64,000 bases of DNA from Actinopolymorpha cephalotaxi (GTDB taxonomy: Bacteria; Actinomycetota; Actinomycetes; Propionibacteriales; Actinopolymorphaceae), in NCBI RefSeq assembly GCF_013408535.1, contig NZ_JACBZA010000001.1, positions 5,912,850-5,976,849 on the forward strand, read 5' to 3'. The notes beneath the pieces are model-generated. The model made no database searches. It was not told the DNA's origin and worked only from the letters and a program-made list of their open reading frames with translations. Positions 15,854 through 25,299 of this stretch are shown here, one piece after another. Positions within the stretch are counted from its first letter, which is position 1. Every line of letters starts with the position of its first letter. The translations under genes were made by a program, and so were the position numbers.

Positions 15854-18448
15854 GTGAGTGACCAGCAGCCCCACGACGACATGCCCACCGGCGACGCCAC
15901 GTCGGGCGAGCGACCGGCGTCGTTCCACGGGCCGCACAACGGCTCCGGGAACGGCACTGGGAACGGAGCCGGAAACGGCTCGGCAAGCGGCTCCGGAAAC
16001 GGCACCGACGATGCCGGCACCGGTTCGGGGCGGGCGGGGGAGCGCCCGGGCGAGCAACGTCCGGAGAGCGTGTTCGACGTCGACCCCGGCGCCTACGAGG
16101 AACACATCGGGGTCGGACGTCCCTACCAGCAGCCACCGCGGTCCGAGCCCGACGACGACCAGTCCGGGTCGGACTGGGAGCCGGACTCGGGTTCGGGCTA
16201 CGGATCGGGCTTCGGATCCGGCTTCGAACCAGTACGGGAAGAGTCACCGTCGCAGTGGTTCTTCAGCTCGGTGCCCTCGTCGTCGCAGGAACGCCTTGAC
16301 GAGAGGCGAGACGAGTACCCGGCGGGCGACGACCCCGGTGACGTCAATGACACCAGTGACGCCGTTGACACCGAGGGCGCCGCGGGCGGGTTCGCGGGCG
16401 GCGGGGCACGAGCAGACGACCCGGACGACGCGCCGGCGTACGACACCAGGGGCGGCAACGGGAACGGCAACCAGAACGCCGACCTGACCTCGACGTCCAC
16501 GTCCGGCACCGGCAGGCTCGACCGCGCCGACGACGCGGAGCACGCCGAAGATCCCCACGGTTCCGGAACCGCGGAGCACGCCGAGGAAACCGCCGGCGGG
16601 TACGCCCCCACCGCGGATACGACCGACCCGGCCGACGCCACCGGCTCCGCTGACCCGGCCGACGCCGGGACGACGGCCGAACCGTCGGCCACCGGGTCGG
16701 CGACGACGAGCCCGGTGACCACGGACCCGGCGACTTCCGGCCGGGCGGCCACCACCGGCCCGGCCGACGACGCCGGTTCGGAAACCGGGGCCGGCACCGG
16801 TCCCGGCACCTCGCGGCAGGCGTACCCGGGCGAGGCCGCGGCGAGTGCGCCCGCACGGGGCGACGACCCCGGCTTCAGCCTCGGCTTCGGGCCGATCTCC
16901 TCCCAGCCGCCGTCGCGCTGGTCACCGCCGGCCAGGAGCCAGGGCGCCGGACGCGGCCCGGCCGAGCAGACCGGAACCGAACAGACCGCAGCCGAACAGA
17001 CCGCAGCCGAGCCGACCGGAACCGAGCCGACCGCCACCGGGCAGACCCGCCCCGAAGGCTCGCCGCGACCGGCCGCGACCCAGGGGCGGACCGCACGGCC
17101 CGGATCGCCGTACGAGCCCGCACGGTCGACCTCCGCCTCGACCGCACCTCCCTCGCCGGCCGCCAGGCGCCGGGGCGAGGAGTCCCTGACCACCAACGGC
17201 ACTGCCCAGCGCACCCCGGTCGACCAGGGCTGGAGCCAGCCGCGGCACAGCGCCGAAGCCGACCAGGGCGGAGCCGAACGCCTCACCAACGAACGCCACG
17301 GCACCGAGCGCCTCACCAGCGAACGCCGCCCCGGGGAGCTCCGTTCCGCCGAGCAGCGGACGGGTGACCACGCGCGCGGCGGACCGGACGGCGGTTCGGC
17401 CGCCACGGTTCGGGGAGTCAGCAGGTTCGGCCGTCCCGGCCGCGGCGGCGACACCCCGGCGCGCGGGAAGGAACTCGTTCTCGACGTGCCGCCGATCATC
17501 GACGACGAGGACGAGGCGTTCACCCGTGACCTGTCCACGCAGCGCCGCCGGCCGGTGCCGCGCTTCGGGTGGCAGGGCGCGTTGTACCGCCTCACCCGGA
17601 TCAACCTCGGCCCGAGCCGGCGGGACCGCCAGGACATGGACCTCCGCGAGCGCCTCAACCGCCAGCTCCGGCGCACCCGCGGCTACTGCGGCTACATCGG
17701 CATCGCCTCGGAGAAGGGCGGTGTCGGCAAGACCACGCTGGCGGCACTGCTGGCCGCCGAGATCGCCGAGGGGCGCCGGGAGTCGGTCGGCGTGGCCGAC
17801 CTCAACCCCGACCTCGGAACGCTGCCGGACCGGTTGGGTGTCCGCCCCACCCATTCGATCCGCGACCTGCTCGCCCATGTGGAAGAGATTCCGTGGCGCT
17901 ACCACGTGCACGACTTCATGGAGAAGGTCCCGGAGATGAACGTCCGGGTGCTGGCCGCCTCCACCGACCGTAAGATCCGGCACCAGCTGAGCATGGCCGA
18001 CGTCGAACTCCTCGCCGAGTTGTTCGCGCCGTTCTTCTCGTTCGCGATCCTCGACAACGGCACGCACATCACCCACGAGGCGATGCTCGGCACGCTGCGC
18101 GTCGCGCACGGAATGGTGCTCGTCACCGACAACACCAAGGACGGCGCCAACCTCGCCCGCAAGACGCTGCAGTTCCTCAGCGACAACGGCTTCCCGGACA
18201 TGCGGCGGCGGGTGGTGCTCGCGGTGGTCGCGAAGGAGACCGCGAGCCCGGTGAAGGTACGCGCGATCGAGCGGGCGTTCGCCGACCACGTGCGCGAACT
18301 CGTCGTCGTGCCGTACGACCCCGCGCTGGACGGCGGCGGAAAGATCCCGTTCCGCGACCCGAACGCCGTCAACAAGATGTTGCGCCCGCAGACCCGGGAG
18401 GCCGTCCGCCGGCTGGCCGCCATCCTCATCGACGACCTCGTGTCCTGA
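15854..18448 (+). CDS. MinD/ParA-like ATPase with 600-residue disordered N-terminus
   Basis: The 864-residue protein has about 600 residues of low-complexity Asp/Gly/Thr/Pro/Arg sequence, including QTAAEQTAAEPTGTEPTATG repeats, and then a complete deviant Walker ATPase of the ParA/MinD/SIMIBI class. Seen are SEKGGVGKTT (from residue 620; signature lysine K621, P-loop lysine K626), VADLNPDLGTLPDRLG as switch I, and FAILDNGTHITHEA as switch II. The arrangement recalls EspI-type proteins of ESX secretion and partition-like ATPases of conjugation loci. GTG at 15854 with AGGGAGA upstream. It lies 59 bp after the tail-anchored gene and 6 bp before the Hsp70 gene, so the three are probably co-transcribed. 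Spatial positioning of the machine is a plausible role. Confidence 0.8.
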   Translation: MSDQQPHDDMPTGDATSGERPASFHGPHNGSGNGTGNGAGNGSASGSGNGTDDAGTGSGRAGERPGEQRPESVFDVDPGAYEEHIGVGRPYQQPPRSEPDDDQSGSDWEPDSGSGYGSGFGSGFEPVREESPSQWFFSSVPSSSQERLDERRDEYPAGDDPGDVNDTSDAVDTEGAAGGFAGGGARADDPDDAPAYDTRGGNGNGNQNADLTSTSTSGTGRLDRADDAEHAEDPHGSGTAEHAEETAGGYAPTADTTDPADATGSADPADAGTTAEPSATGSATTSPVTTDPATSGRAATTGPADDAGSETGAGTGPGTSRQAYPGEAAASAPARGDDPGFSLGFGPISSQPPSRWSPPARSQGAGRGPAEQTGTEQTAAEQTAAEPTGTEPTATGQTRPEGSPRPAATQGRTARPGSPYEPARSTSASTAPPSPAARRRGEESLTTNGTAQRTPVDQGWSQPRHSAEADQGGAERLTNERHGTERLTSERRPGELRSAEQRTGDHARGGPDGGSAATVRGVSRFGRPGRGGDTPARGKELVLDVPPIIDDEDEAFTRDLSTQRRRPVPRFGWQGALYRLTRINLGPSRRDRQDMDLRERLNRQLRRTRGYCGYIGIASEKGGVGKTTLAALLAAEIAEGRRESVGVADLNPDLGTLPDRLGVRPTHSIRDLLAHVEEIPWRYHVHDFMEKVPEMNVRVLAASTDRKIRHQLSMADVELLAELFAPFFSFAILDNGTHITHEAMLGTLRVAHGMVLVTDNTKDGANLARKTLQFLSDNGFPDMRRRVVLAVVAKETASPVKVRAIERAFADHVRELVVVPYDPALDGGGKIPFRDPNAVNKMLRPQTREAVRRLAAILIDDLVS

Positions 18449-18454
18449 CCTCCG

Positions 18455-20140
18455 ATGGGTGGCCAGCGAGAGCCCGGGGCCGGCCGCTGGGTCGGCATCG
18501 ACCTGGGTACGACGTTCTCGGCGGTGGCGAGTGTCGACGCGTTCGGCCGGGCCCTCGTACTCCCCAACCGGGACGGTGAACGCACCACGCCCTCGGTGGT
18601 GTTCTTCGACGGGGAGCAACCGCTCGTCGGGACGATGGCGCGGCGGTCGGTGGCGACGTCGCCGCTGGACGCGGTGCGCTTCGTCAAGCGGGCGATGGGC
18701 GATCCGGCCTGGCGGTTCGAGACCTCGCGGGGCACCGGCTACGGCCCGGAGGAGATCTCCGCGCTGATCCTCAAACGCCTGAAGGAGGACGCCGAACGCG
18801 CACTGTCGAGTGAGGTGACCGACGCGGTGATCACGGTGCCGGCGTACTTCGACGACGCGGCCCGGCGGGCCACGATCGCCGCGGGAACGATCGCCGGGCT
18901 GACCGTACGCCGGGTCGTCAACGAACCGACCGCGGCCGCCCTCGCCGCCGGGCTGGTCACCGATCCCGGGGTGGGCGGCGGTGTGGACGCCGGTGTGGAC
19001 GTGGGCGGCTGGGCCGGGTCGCTGCTGGTGTACGACCTCGGCGGCGGAACCTTCGACGTCACCGCGCTGCGGGTCGAGCCAGGTGCGGTGCACGTGCTCG
19101 CCACCGCGGGCGACCGCAACCTCGGCGGCTTCGACTTCGACAACGCGCTCATGCACCTGCTGGACGAACGCTTCCGTGCGGCGGGTGGGCCGAGCCTGCT
19201 CGCCGACGACGCCACCGAGGTGGACCTTCGCGAGCGCGCCGAGCTTGTCAAGCACACGTTGACAAGCGTCGAGAAGGCGGTCGCCCACCTGGCCGCGGAC
19301 GGTGTCGCGCGTTCGGTCACCGTGACGCGGGACGACTTCGAACACCTCACCTCCGCCCTGCTCAGCCGTACCCGCGACACCGCCGAGCAGGTGGTCGAGG
19401 AAGCCGGGCTGACCTGGGCGGAGGTGGACCGGATCGTGCTGGCCGGCGGCTCGACCCGGATGCCGATGGTGCGCCGGATGCTGACCGAGATCTCCGGCCG
19501 GGCACCGGACGCGACCGCCAACCCCGACGAGGTGGTGGCCCTCGGCGCCGCCCGGATGGCGCACCTGCTGGAGCGGGCCGAACGTCCGCCGGAGCCGGAA
19601 CCGCGGGGGCGTTCCTCCGGGCTCCGGTCCACCAAGGCCCGGTTTGGGCTGCGGCGGCGGGAACGCACCGAGGAGTCCGAGGAGGAGTCCACGGCAAGTT
19701 CTGCCGGCATGCGACTCGCCGTGCACGACGTGACGTCACACGGTCTGGGTCAGATCCTCTACAGGCGGGGCACCGAGATCCGCTTCAACCGGGTGATCAT
19801 TGCGCGGAACACGCCGATCCCGGCGCAGGAGCCGTGCCTCTTCTACACCCGCTACAACCGGCAGGACGAACTCGAGATCAGCATCACCGAGGGAGACGAG
19901 ACCGACCTCGCGCACGTTCGCGTTCTGGGTAAGGAGGTTCTTTCGATAGGGCCTTATCCGAAGGGTTTCCCTTTCGAGACCACGCTCGCCTATGACGAGA
20001 ACCAGATCATCTTCGTCCAGGTGCGCGACCTGACCACCGGTGAACTGGTCGGCACCTTCGAGATCGAGCACGTGCTCAACCCGAACGCCGAGCGGGTCGC
20101 CGCGGCGACCGATCGGATCCGGGCGATCTCACCGCTGTAG
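18455..20140 (+). CDS. Hsp70 (DnaK-like) family protein with a distinct C-terminal domain
   Basis: The first 370 residues are an actin-fold Hsp70 ATPase: WVGIDLGTTFSAVASVDAFG (phosphate 1), LLVYDLGGGTFDVTALRV (phosphate 2), LAGGSTRMPMVRRML (adenosine), and an ATPase-to-linker boundary around VALGAARMAHLLERA. The usual substrate-binding beta-sandwich and helical lid are replaced by a charged linker and about 140 residues (VTSHGLGQILYRRGTEIRFN, ITEGDETDLAHVRVLGKEVL) that resemble only part of the DnaK peptide-binding region. There are 561 residues against about 620 in DnaK. No DnaJ or GrpE gene is near, so it is a specialised copy, likely serving the neighbouring secretion machine. Its end overlaps the convergent NERD gene by 12 bp. 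Confidence 0.82.
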   Translation: MGGQREPGAGRWVGIDLGTTFSAVASVDAFGRALVLPNRDGERTTPSVVFFDGEQPLVGTMARRSVATSPLDAVRFVKRAMGDPAWRFETSRGTGYGPEEISALILKRLKEDAERALSSEVTDAVITVPAYFDDAARRATIAAGTIAGLTVRRVVNEPTAAALAAGLVTDPGVGGGVDAGVDVGGWAGSLLVYDLGGGTFDVTALRVEPGAVHVLATAGDRNLGGFDFDNALMHLLDERFRAAGGPSLLADDATEVDLRERAELVKHTLTSVEKAVAHLAADGVARSVTVTRDDFEHLTSALLSRTRDTAEQVVEEAGLTWAEVDRIVLAGGSTRMPMVRRMLTEISGRAPDATANPDEVVALGAARMAHLLERAERPPEPEPRGRSSGLRSTKARFGLRRRERTEESEEESTASSAGMRLAVHDVTSHGLGQILYRRGTEIRFNRVIIARNTPIPAQEPCLFYTRYNRQDELEISITEGDETDLAHVRVLGKEVLSIGPYPKGFPFETTLAYDENQIIFVQVRDLTTGELVGTFEIEHVLNPNAERVAAATDRIRAISPL

Positions 20141-21241
20141 GCCTCGCAGGCCACCAGGTGCCAGACGATCCGGAGCTTCCTGGTGCCCTCGGGCTCGCAG
20201 GCGACTCAGGTGCGCGGCGACCCGGGTCACTGCTCCGGGGTAGGCGGTCTGCGGGCGGGCACGCAACCAGTCTGCGACCTGGTCGCCCGCGACCAGATGC
20301 ACCACCGCCCGGGTGGCGTGGTCACGTCGGCCGACCAGGGCGATCTCCAGCGGCGCGCCGGGGCGGGCCGTTCCCCACACCGCCAGCACCACTGCGAGAT
20401 CCGCATCCCTCAGCCAGGGCACGTCCTCGGCCGCTTCGAGGAGTTCACCCACGGGGCGCAGTCGAGCCGCCAGTTCGGCGGCATCACCGTCCAGTCCATA
20501 GGCTTCGACCGGACCTGAGTCCTGGTCGACGGAGGTGAGCGCGAGTGAGCCCTCCCAGCTACGGGACTCCACGACGTACACCCCACCCGGCCCGGCGACG
20601 AGATGTTCGGCGACGAGTCCACCGGGCAGGGCGAGTCCGCCGGCCGCTGTCCAGTCGCCGGGCAGCGAGGCCAGCGTCGTCGCCGTCCGGTCCGCCCCGC
20701 GGGCGGCGAGTGCGACCGTACGTGTGTCGAGCGGCACCTGCCGGACAGTCGGACGGCGGAGGGTCAACCGGCCCCGTGAGCGGAGGACGACGAAGACGAC
20801 GGCCACCGCGAACCCGGCAACCGGAACCACGGACGGCGCGAGGGCGCTCAGCAGGCTCGTCACGACGAGGAGCGCGTGGGCACCCACCACGGTGGGCAAT
20901 CGGCCCCTCGATCGGCCCATGCCGGAGTGCGGCGGCAGCCAGACCATCAGTGTCAGCACGCCTAGGAACGTCCAGAACACCGTGCCCAGCCACAGCGGTG
21001 CATCCGCACCCAGCGCCGCGCCGGCGACCTGGGTCACCCAGGAGGTGACCAGGCATGCGAACAGCAGGGACAGGATGGTCAGCGCACCGTCGCGGCTTCG
21101 GCGTACCCACCAGACGAACCCCGCCGCCACAAGCCCTGCCGAAGCGACCGCAATCGTGGCACCGTCGCCGAGCGCCAGAACGACCACGAGGAACAGTCCG
21201 ACCGTGATCGCGACGCCACGGAACAGGCGGCGTACCGGCAC
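20129..21241 (-). CDS. NERD-like domain membrane protein
   Basis: The N-terminal half holds about five to six membrane helices. The C-terminal half, from about residue 180, resembles the nuclease-related (NERD) fold: LPGGLVAEHLVAGPGGVYVV followed by ESRSWEGSLAL, close to the NERD core pattern of a histidine, a GxxVIE-type strand and a lysine/arginine, though some catalytic-type residues are uncertain. The start is ambiguous; GTG at 21241 is preferred because GGTGGAG lies nine bases upstream and the previous gene ends two bases before it. Starts at 21259 or 21280 would overlap that gene. It follows the VirB6-like gene and is presumably in the same transcript. Function unknown. Confidence 0.6.
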   Translation of the reverse strand: MPVRRLFRGVAITVGLFLVVVLALGDGATIAVASAGLVAAGFVWWVRRSRDGALTILSLLFACLVTSWVTQVAGAALGADAPLWLGTVFWTFLGVLTLMVWLPPHSGMGRSRGRLPTVVGAHALLVVTSLLSALAPSVVPVAGFAVAVVFVVLRSRGRLTLRRPTVRQVPLDTRTVALAARGADRTATTLASLPGDWTAAGGLALPGGLVAEHLVAGPGGVYVVESRSWEGSLALTSVDQDSGPVEAYGLDGDAAELAARLRPVGELLEAAEDVPWLRDADLAVVLAVWGTARPGAPLEIALVGRRDHATRAVVHLVAGDQVADWLRARPQTAYPGAVTRVAAHLSRLRARGHQEAPDRLAPGGLRGLQR

Positions 21242-21242
21242 C

Positions 21243-23648
21243 TCAGGCGTCTCCACCACCCGGCGATGGCTTGCCACCACCGGGGTTCTTCAGCGCCTCG
21301 ATGACTTCCTCGTGCCGGCCCTCGGCCTGGTTCCAGTCCTCGATCCGGCGCTGCTCCGCGGCCTCGTCCCGTCGCCGGCGCAACGCCGGTGCCTGCGTCC
21401 TGGTCACCGTCATCCGGCCCTGGTCACCGGCGAACGTCTGCGCCCGGCCGGCCTGCGTCGTCATCCGGCCACCGGCGACCGCACCCTGCATCCGGCCCCG
21501 GCGTACCTCCGTACGCCACTGCCGCGAGCCGCGTTCGTAACCCAGCCCCTCCGCCGCCTCCGCACCGGCCATCGCGCCGGAGCGGGCACCGCTGCGTACG
21601 CCGCGCTGCATGAGGTAGGCACCGCCGACCGCGGCACGGGTGCGGGCACTCGCACCGGTGTCGGCCGGCACCACCCCTGCCTGCGCGGCCTCCTGCACGA
21701 CCTGGGGCGCGAGCGCACCGGTGCGCAGCGCGGACAGGATCTTCCAGATCGCGGCGGTGGCCACCAGCATCAGGAAGATCTTGATCACCATGCCGCCCTG
21801 GGCGACCTGCAGGATGTTCAGCACCGCGAGCAGCAGCGCCAGCACCAGCCCGAACACGCAGCGCAGGAACACCGCCTGCACCATGACTCCGGCCATCATC
21901 CGCACGATCCGCCGGGCCGGTGGGAACGCTGCGATCGCCCCGATCACCGGCAGGAAGATCCAGGCCATCAGGAACACCGCGTGCCAGAAGATGGTGAGCA
22001 GCGCCAGCAGGCCGACGAAGACGAACGCGATCAGGTTGACGAACAGCGCGGCGATCGCGGTGGCCATCCGCCCGGTCGGCTGGGTGCCCTCCCAGAACTC
22101 GTAGTTCTGCGGGTAGACCTGCGCGATCTTGTACTGCACGCCCTTCCACAGGAAGTAGTTCTGGCCGGTGTCGACGCGTTTGCCGTCGGCCTCGTCGATG
22201 GTCTGGTCGCGCGACAGCGACTGCGCCACCACCTGCTGGACGGCGAGGTTGATCTTCGGTCGGTCCTGGCCGGGTGCGACCGGGCGGTTGTCGCAGCGGT
22301 ACTCGATGCTGGTGACGCCCTTGGGGCGCTGGTAGGCCGGGGCCTGGCTGTTCGGGCAGTAGTTCTGCGAACCGACCTTCAGGTCGTCCACCTTGAGCTG
22401 ACGTTCGGTGCCGAACTGGCCGTTGACCCAGGGCTGGAACAACAGCACCTCGTAGAGCATGCAGGACGACACCCGCTTGCCGAGGTTGTACGTCAGCGCG
22501 CGCGGGGAGTCCTGCGGCGGTCGCGCGCCCTGGGCGTCCGCCTGGGGGTTGGCCTGGTTCGGTGTGGCCACGGTGGGCAGGTAGCACGCGCTGGACGCGT
22601 CGGTGTTGCGGTTGATGATGGCGAGGTCCATCACCGCGGAGTTGAACTCCGAGGTGTACTTGTCCACCGCTCCGGTCAGCTTGACGTAGTTGTTGCCGGT
22701 GAGGATGGCGGTGATGGCCACCACGATCAGGGCCGAGCTGATCACGCCCGCGTAGGTCTCCCGGGAGTCGGCGCGGCGGTGGATGCGGGTCAGCACCCAC
22801 AGGCCGGCGACCGCCACCGCGAGGGCGATCGCGGGTACGCCGATCTTGTCGTTGAGGTTGGTGAGCAGGCTCTGCTGGGCGTCGTAGAACGTCTCGAACG
22901 GCGCTTCGTTGCTGGCCAGCTGCTTCATCCCGATGGTGAGCCCGCCGAAGAAGCCGCCGAAGGAGAACAGCATCTGCGCGATGCCGGTGGCCGAGGCGTC
23001 CATCACCGAGCACTGCGTCTCGAAGTTGCTCTCCGGGTCGGAGGTGGCGAACTTCTGCTTGCCGTCGCGGACGTCGGTGTTGAGCGCCTTGGGGGTGTAG
23101 GACCACAGCAGCCCGCGCGGGCCGGCGACCTCCAGCAGCGTGTGGTCGGAGGGGTTGGCCTGGCGGCCGCGCTTCTGCTTGTCCGGGTCGGCGCCGGGTT
23201 CGACGTCCTCCTTGGCGATGACGGGGATCCACGCGGTCATCCCGGAGCCGCCGTGTTCGGGACCGGCGTTGGTGATGTTGCCGCTGCCGAACGGGCAGTC
23301 CCACGGCGCGGCACTCGCCGGCCGGGTCGCGACCGTGACGCCGAAGATGGTTCCGGCCAGCACGCCGAACGCGGCGAGCAGCCGGCCTGCGCGCAGCCAC
23401 CGCGCGCGCCGGAGCCGGCGACGTGCCCCGGCGGCGAGGTCGCCGGTGGGCTCGGCCGAGGCGGCTGAGGTAGCCGAGGTAGCCGAGGTAGCCGAGCCGG
23501 CCGAGGCGGCCGGGACGGCGAGCAGGAACTCGCCGCGGTCGACCGGGGCGGCAGGGCTGACAGCGGCTACACGGGTTCGGGCACGCCGACTGGGGGCCGA
23601 CGCCCGAGGGGGCGCCGGTGGCGTGACCGATTCCTTGCGGACTCTCAT
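21243..23648 (-). CDS. VirB6/TrbL-like type IV secretion membrane protein
   Basis: An 801-residue polytopic protein. A helix near residues 90-113 ends in ASAAPW, like a signal peptide. A long extracytoplasmic region with several cysteines follows (NRNTDASSACYLPTVATPNQ, GSQNYCPNSQ), then about six more helices (FWHAVFLMAWIFLPVIGAIA, VFLRCVFGLVLALLLAVLNI). The soluble C-terminus is rich in Arg/Gly/Ala (GVRSGARSGAMAGAEAAEGL). This is the architecture of the TrbL/VirB6-like inner-membrane channel component in Gram-positive conjugation systems. ATG at 23648 was chosen over further upstream starts because those would read through the shared 18-bp motif region. In-frame 9-bp repeats encode TSATSATSAA near residue 55. 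Confidence 0.7.
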   Translation of the reverse strand: MRVRKESVTPPAPPRASAPSRRARTRVAAVSPAAPVDRGEFLLAVPAASAGSATSATSATSAASAEPTGDLAAGARRRLRRARWLRAGRLLAAFGVLAGTIFGVTVATRPASAAPWDCPFGSGNITNAGPEHGGSGMTAWIPVIAKEDVEPGADPDKQKRGRQANPSDHTLLEVAGPRGLLWSYTPKALNTDVRDGKQKFATSDPESNFETQCSVMDASATGIAQMLFSFGGFFGGLTIGMKQLASNEAPFETFYDAQQSLLTNLNDKIGVPAIALAVAVAGLWVLTRIHRRADSRETYAGVISSALIVVAITAILTGNNYVKLTGAVDKYTSEFNSAVMDLAIINRNTDASSACYLPTVATPNQANPQADAQGARPPQDSPRALTYNLGKRVSSCMLYEVLLFQPWVNGQFGTERQLKVDDLKVGSQNYCPNSQAPAYQRPKGVTSIEYRCDNRPVAPGQDRPKINLAVQQVVAQSLSRDQTIDEADGKRVDTGQNYFLWKGVQYKIAQVYPQNYEFWEGTQPTGRMATAIAALFVNLIAFVFVGLLALLTIFWHAVFLMAWIFLPVIGAIAAFPPARRIVRMMAGVMVQAVFLRCVFGLVLALLLAVLNILQVAQGGMVIKIFLMLVATAAIWKILSALRTGALAPQVVQEAAQAGVVPADTGASARTRAAVGGAYLMQRGVRSGARSGAMAGAEAAEGLGYERGSRQWRTEVRRGRMQGAVAGGRMTTQAGRAQTFAGDQGRMTVTRTQAPALRRRRDEAAEQRRIEDWNQAEGRHEEVIEALKNPGGGKPSPGGGDA

Positions 23649-24015
23649 CTGCCTGGTGTCGTCCCTACTGGCCCTGGTCCTGCCGACCCTGCTGGACCCG
23701 CTGTCGGCACTGTCATCGATCCCCGAGTGCCCGGCTGTCCTCACCGCCGGTGTGTTCAGGTTGTGGACGGTTGGTGGCACCTTGGTGCGCCCTAGTCACG
23801 ATAGGCGTCCTCGTCGGCTTTGTGCGTGTGGAGACCCCCGGATGTGGACATTCGGTTCCGACTGCCCCGGACAGCCACCGGCGACCCCGGCTCACCCCTC
23901 GGCGGGAGCGTGGATGCCTCCCGGGAGGGATGGCCCCGGGTGCGGCCGCGACGAGAGTTCCGAGTGCGAACGAGTACTCCCGAGATCTCCGTACTCCCGA
24001 GAAGGGACCCCCGCG
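23649..24015. other. 367-bp divergent intergenic region
   Basis: This region separates the minus-strand VirB6-like gene from the plus-strand serine hydrolase. It holds the 18-bp motif shared with the VirB8-like gene (23793-23810). Apart from that I see only GC-rich sequence without a convincing gene or terminator. It is also the left boundary of the 12-kb block that splits the secretion genes. Confidence 0.6.
23793..23810 (-). promoter_or_regulatory. 18-bp motif GGACGCCTATCGTGACTA upstream of the VirB6-like gene
   Basis: On the minus strand this reads GGACGCCTATCGTGACTA and is identical to 41802-41819 upstream of the large VirB8-like gene. It lies 144 bp before the VirB6-like start. TATCGT inside it matches a TAnnnT -10. 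An exact 18-bp match in the same orientation before two genes of one machine suggests a shared promoter or operator. Confidence 0.55.
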
Positions 24016-25257
24016 ATGCCCCGCCCTCCGACGATCCGCCGGGCCGCGGCCGTGCTCGGCGTCGGCGCCCTGACCCTCGCGGTCGCCGCCCCGACCGCCT
24101 CCGCCCGCCCGACCGCCTCCGCCCGCCCGACCGCCTCCGCCCGCCCGTCCGCCGTACGAACGCCTGCCGCAGCCTCGTCCACCACGTCCACCACGCCCTC
24201 CCCGCGGGCCGGAGTGCGGGCGGCGCTGGACGACATCGTCGCGGCCGGAGCGCCGGGCGCGGTGGCGTACGTACGCCGGGACGGGCACATCTGGCGACTG
24301 GCGTCCGGTAAGGCCGACCTGCTCACCGGCCGCGCGGCCCGCCCCGGCGACCGGGTACGGATCGGCAGCGTCACGAAGTCGTTCGTGGCCGCGGTGCTGC
24401 TGCAACTCGAGGGCGAGGGGCGGCTGTCCCTCGACGACACCGTGGACCGCTGGCTGCCCGGCGTCGTCGCAGGTCACGGGAACGACGGCACCCGGATCAC
24501 GGTGCGCCAGTTGCTGAACCACTCCAGCGGGCTGAAGGACTACCTCAGAGACAGCCGGGTGTTCGCGTCGTACTTCACCGCGAACGACTTCGACCACGTG
24601 TGGACGCCGGCCCGGCTGGTGCGGCTCGCGGTCGCCCAGCGACCCGACTTCCCGCCCGGCACGAAGGCGACCTACTCCAACACCAACTACGTCCTCGCCG
24701 GGATGGTGATCCGGGCGGTCACCGGGCACAGCCCGCAGCAGGAGGTCACCCGGCGCGTCATCGAGCCGCTGGGCCTGCGGAGTACGGCGTTCCCGCGCAC
24801 CGACCCGCGGCTGCGCGGCCGGCACCTGCACGGCTACCTGGCCAACTTCTACTACCACTACCAGGACGTGACGTACTTCAGCCCGTCGTGGGCGGACGCC
24901 GCCGGGGGCATGGTCTCCACCACCGACGACGTGGCGGAGTTCTTCCGGGCGCTGTTCGACGGGCGGCTGCTGCGGCCCGCGCAGGTGCGCGAGCTGACCA
25001 CCGTGGTGCCCACGCCGATCGAAGGTCTCGCCAACGGCCTGGGCGTTGGCCGGAGCGAGCAGTGCGGTGCACCGGTCTGGGGCCACGACGGCGCGTTCCC
25101 GGGGTACTTCACCCAGGCGCTGGTCCGCGAGGGCGGCGACCGGCAGGTCGTGTACGCGGTGAACAGCGACCTGGCGGCCCTGCCGTACATCCCGGGTGCG
25201 GAGAAGGTCCAGCAGGCGGTCCGGGCACTCGAACGCGCCGCGCTCTGCGACTCGTGA
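24016..25257 (+). CDS. secreted serine hydrolase (beta-lactamase class C/DD-peptidase family)
   Basis: A 413-residue exported enzyme of the S12 family. It has a signal peptide ending near APTASA and the three active-site motifs: SVTK (Ser118, Lys121), YSN (220-222) and HDG (in WGHDGAFPGYF). It is about as long as penicillin-binding-protein-like DD-carboxypeptidases and esterases, and the sequence does not separate beta-lactamase from peptidase activity. After the signal, three perfect 18-bp repeats (24093-24146) give PTASARPTASARPTASAR. The ATG at 24016 follows a weak purine stretch (GAAGGGA). It is the first gene of the plus-strand block between the two halves of the secretion locus. Confidence 0.88.
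   Translation: MPRPPTIRRAAAVLGVGALTLAVAAPTASARPTASARPTASARPSAVRTPAAASSTTSTTPSPRAGVRAALDDIVAAGAPGAVAYVRRDGHIWRLASGKADLLTGRAARPGDRVRIGSVTKSFVAAVLLQLEGEGRLSLDDTVDRWLPGVVAGHGNDGTRITVRQLLNHSSGLKDYLRDSRVFASYFTANDFDHVWTPARLVRLAVAQRPDFPPGTKATYSNTNYVLAGMVIRAVTGHSPQQEVTRRVIEPLGLRSTAFPRTDPRLRGRHLHGYLANFYYHYQDVTYFSPSWADAAGGMVSTTDDVAEFFRALFDGRLLRPAQVRELTTVVPTPIEGLANGLGVGRSEQCGAPVWGHDGAFPGYFTQALVREGGDRQVVYAVNSDLAALPYIPGAEKVQQAVRALERAALCDS
24093..24146 (+). repeat. three perfect 18-bp in-frame repeats
   Basis: The unit GACCGCCTCCGCCCGCCC is present three times without mismatch in the post-signal linker of the serine hydrolase, encoding six-residue PTASAR-type units. The exact copies point to recent slippage, so unit number may vary between strains. 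Confidence 0.85.
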
Positions 25258-25299
25258 CCTGAAACCTGTGAACGGAGACTCGTGAACGGAGAAGGAAGC

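Noticed and set aside
16922-19726. 934-codon open frame on the minus strand
   Set aside because: It is antisense to the MinD-like and Hsp70 genes, whose strand carries clear ATPase motifs; the antisense product has none.
20535-23468. 977-codon open frame on the plus strand
   Set aside because: It is antisense to the NERD-like and VirB6-like genes, with low-complexity His/Arg/Gln composition; the other strand shows ordered membrane helices.
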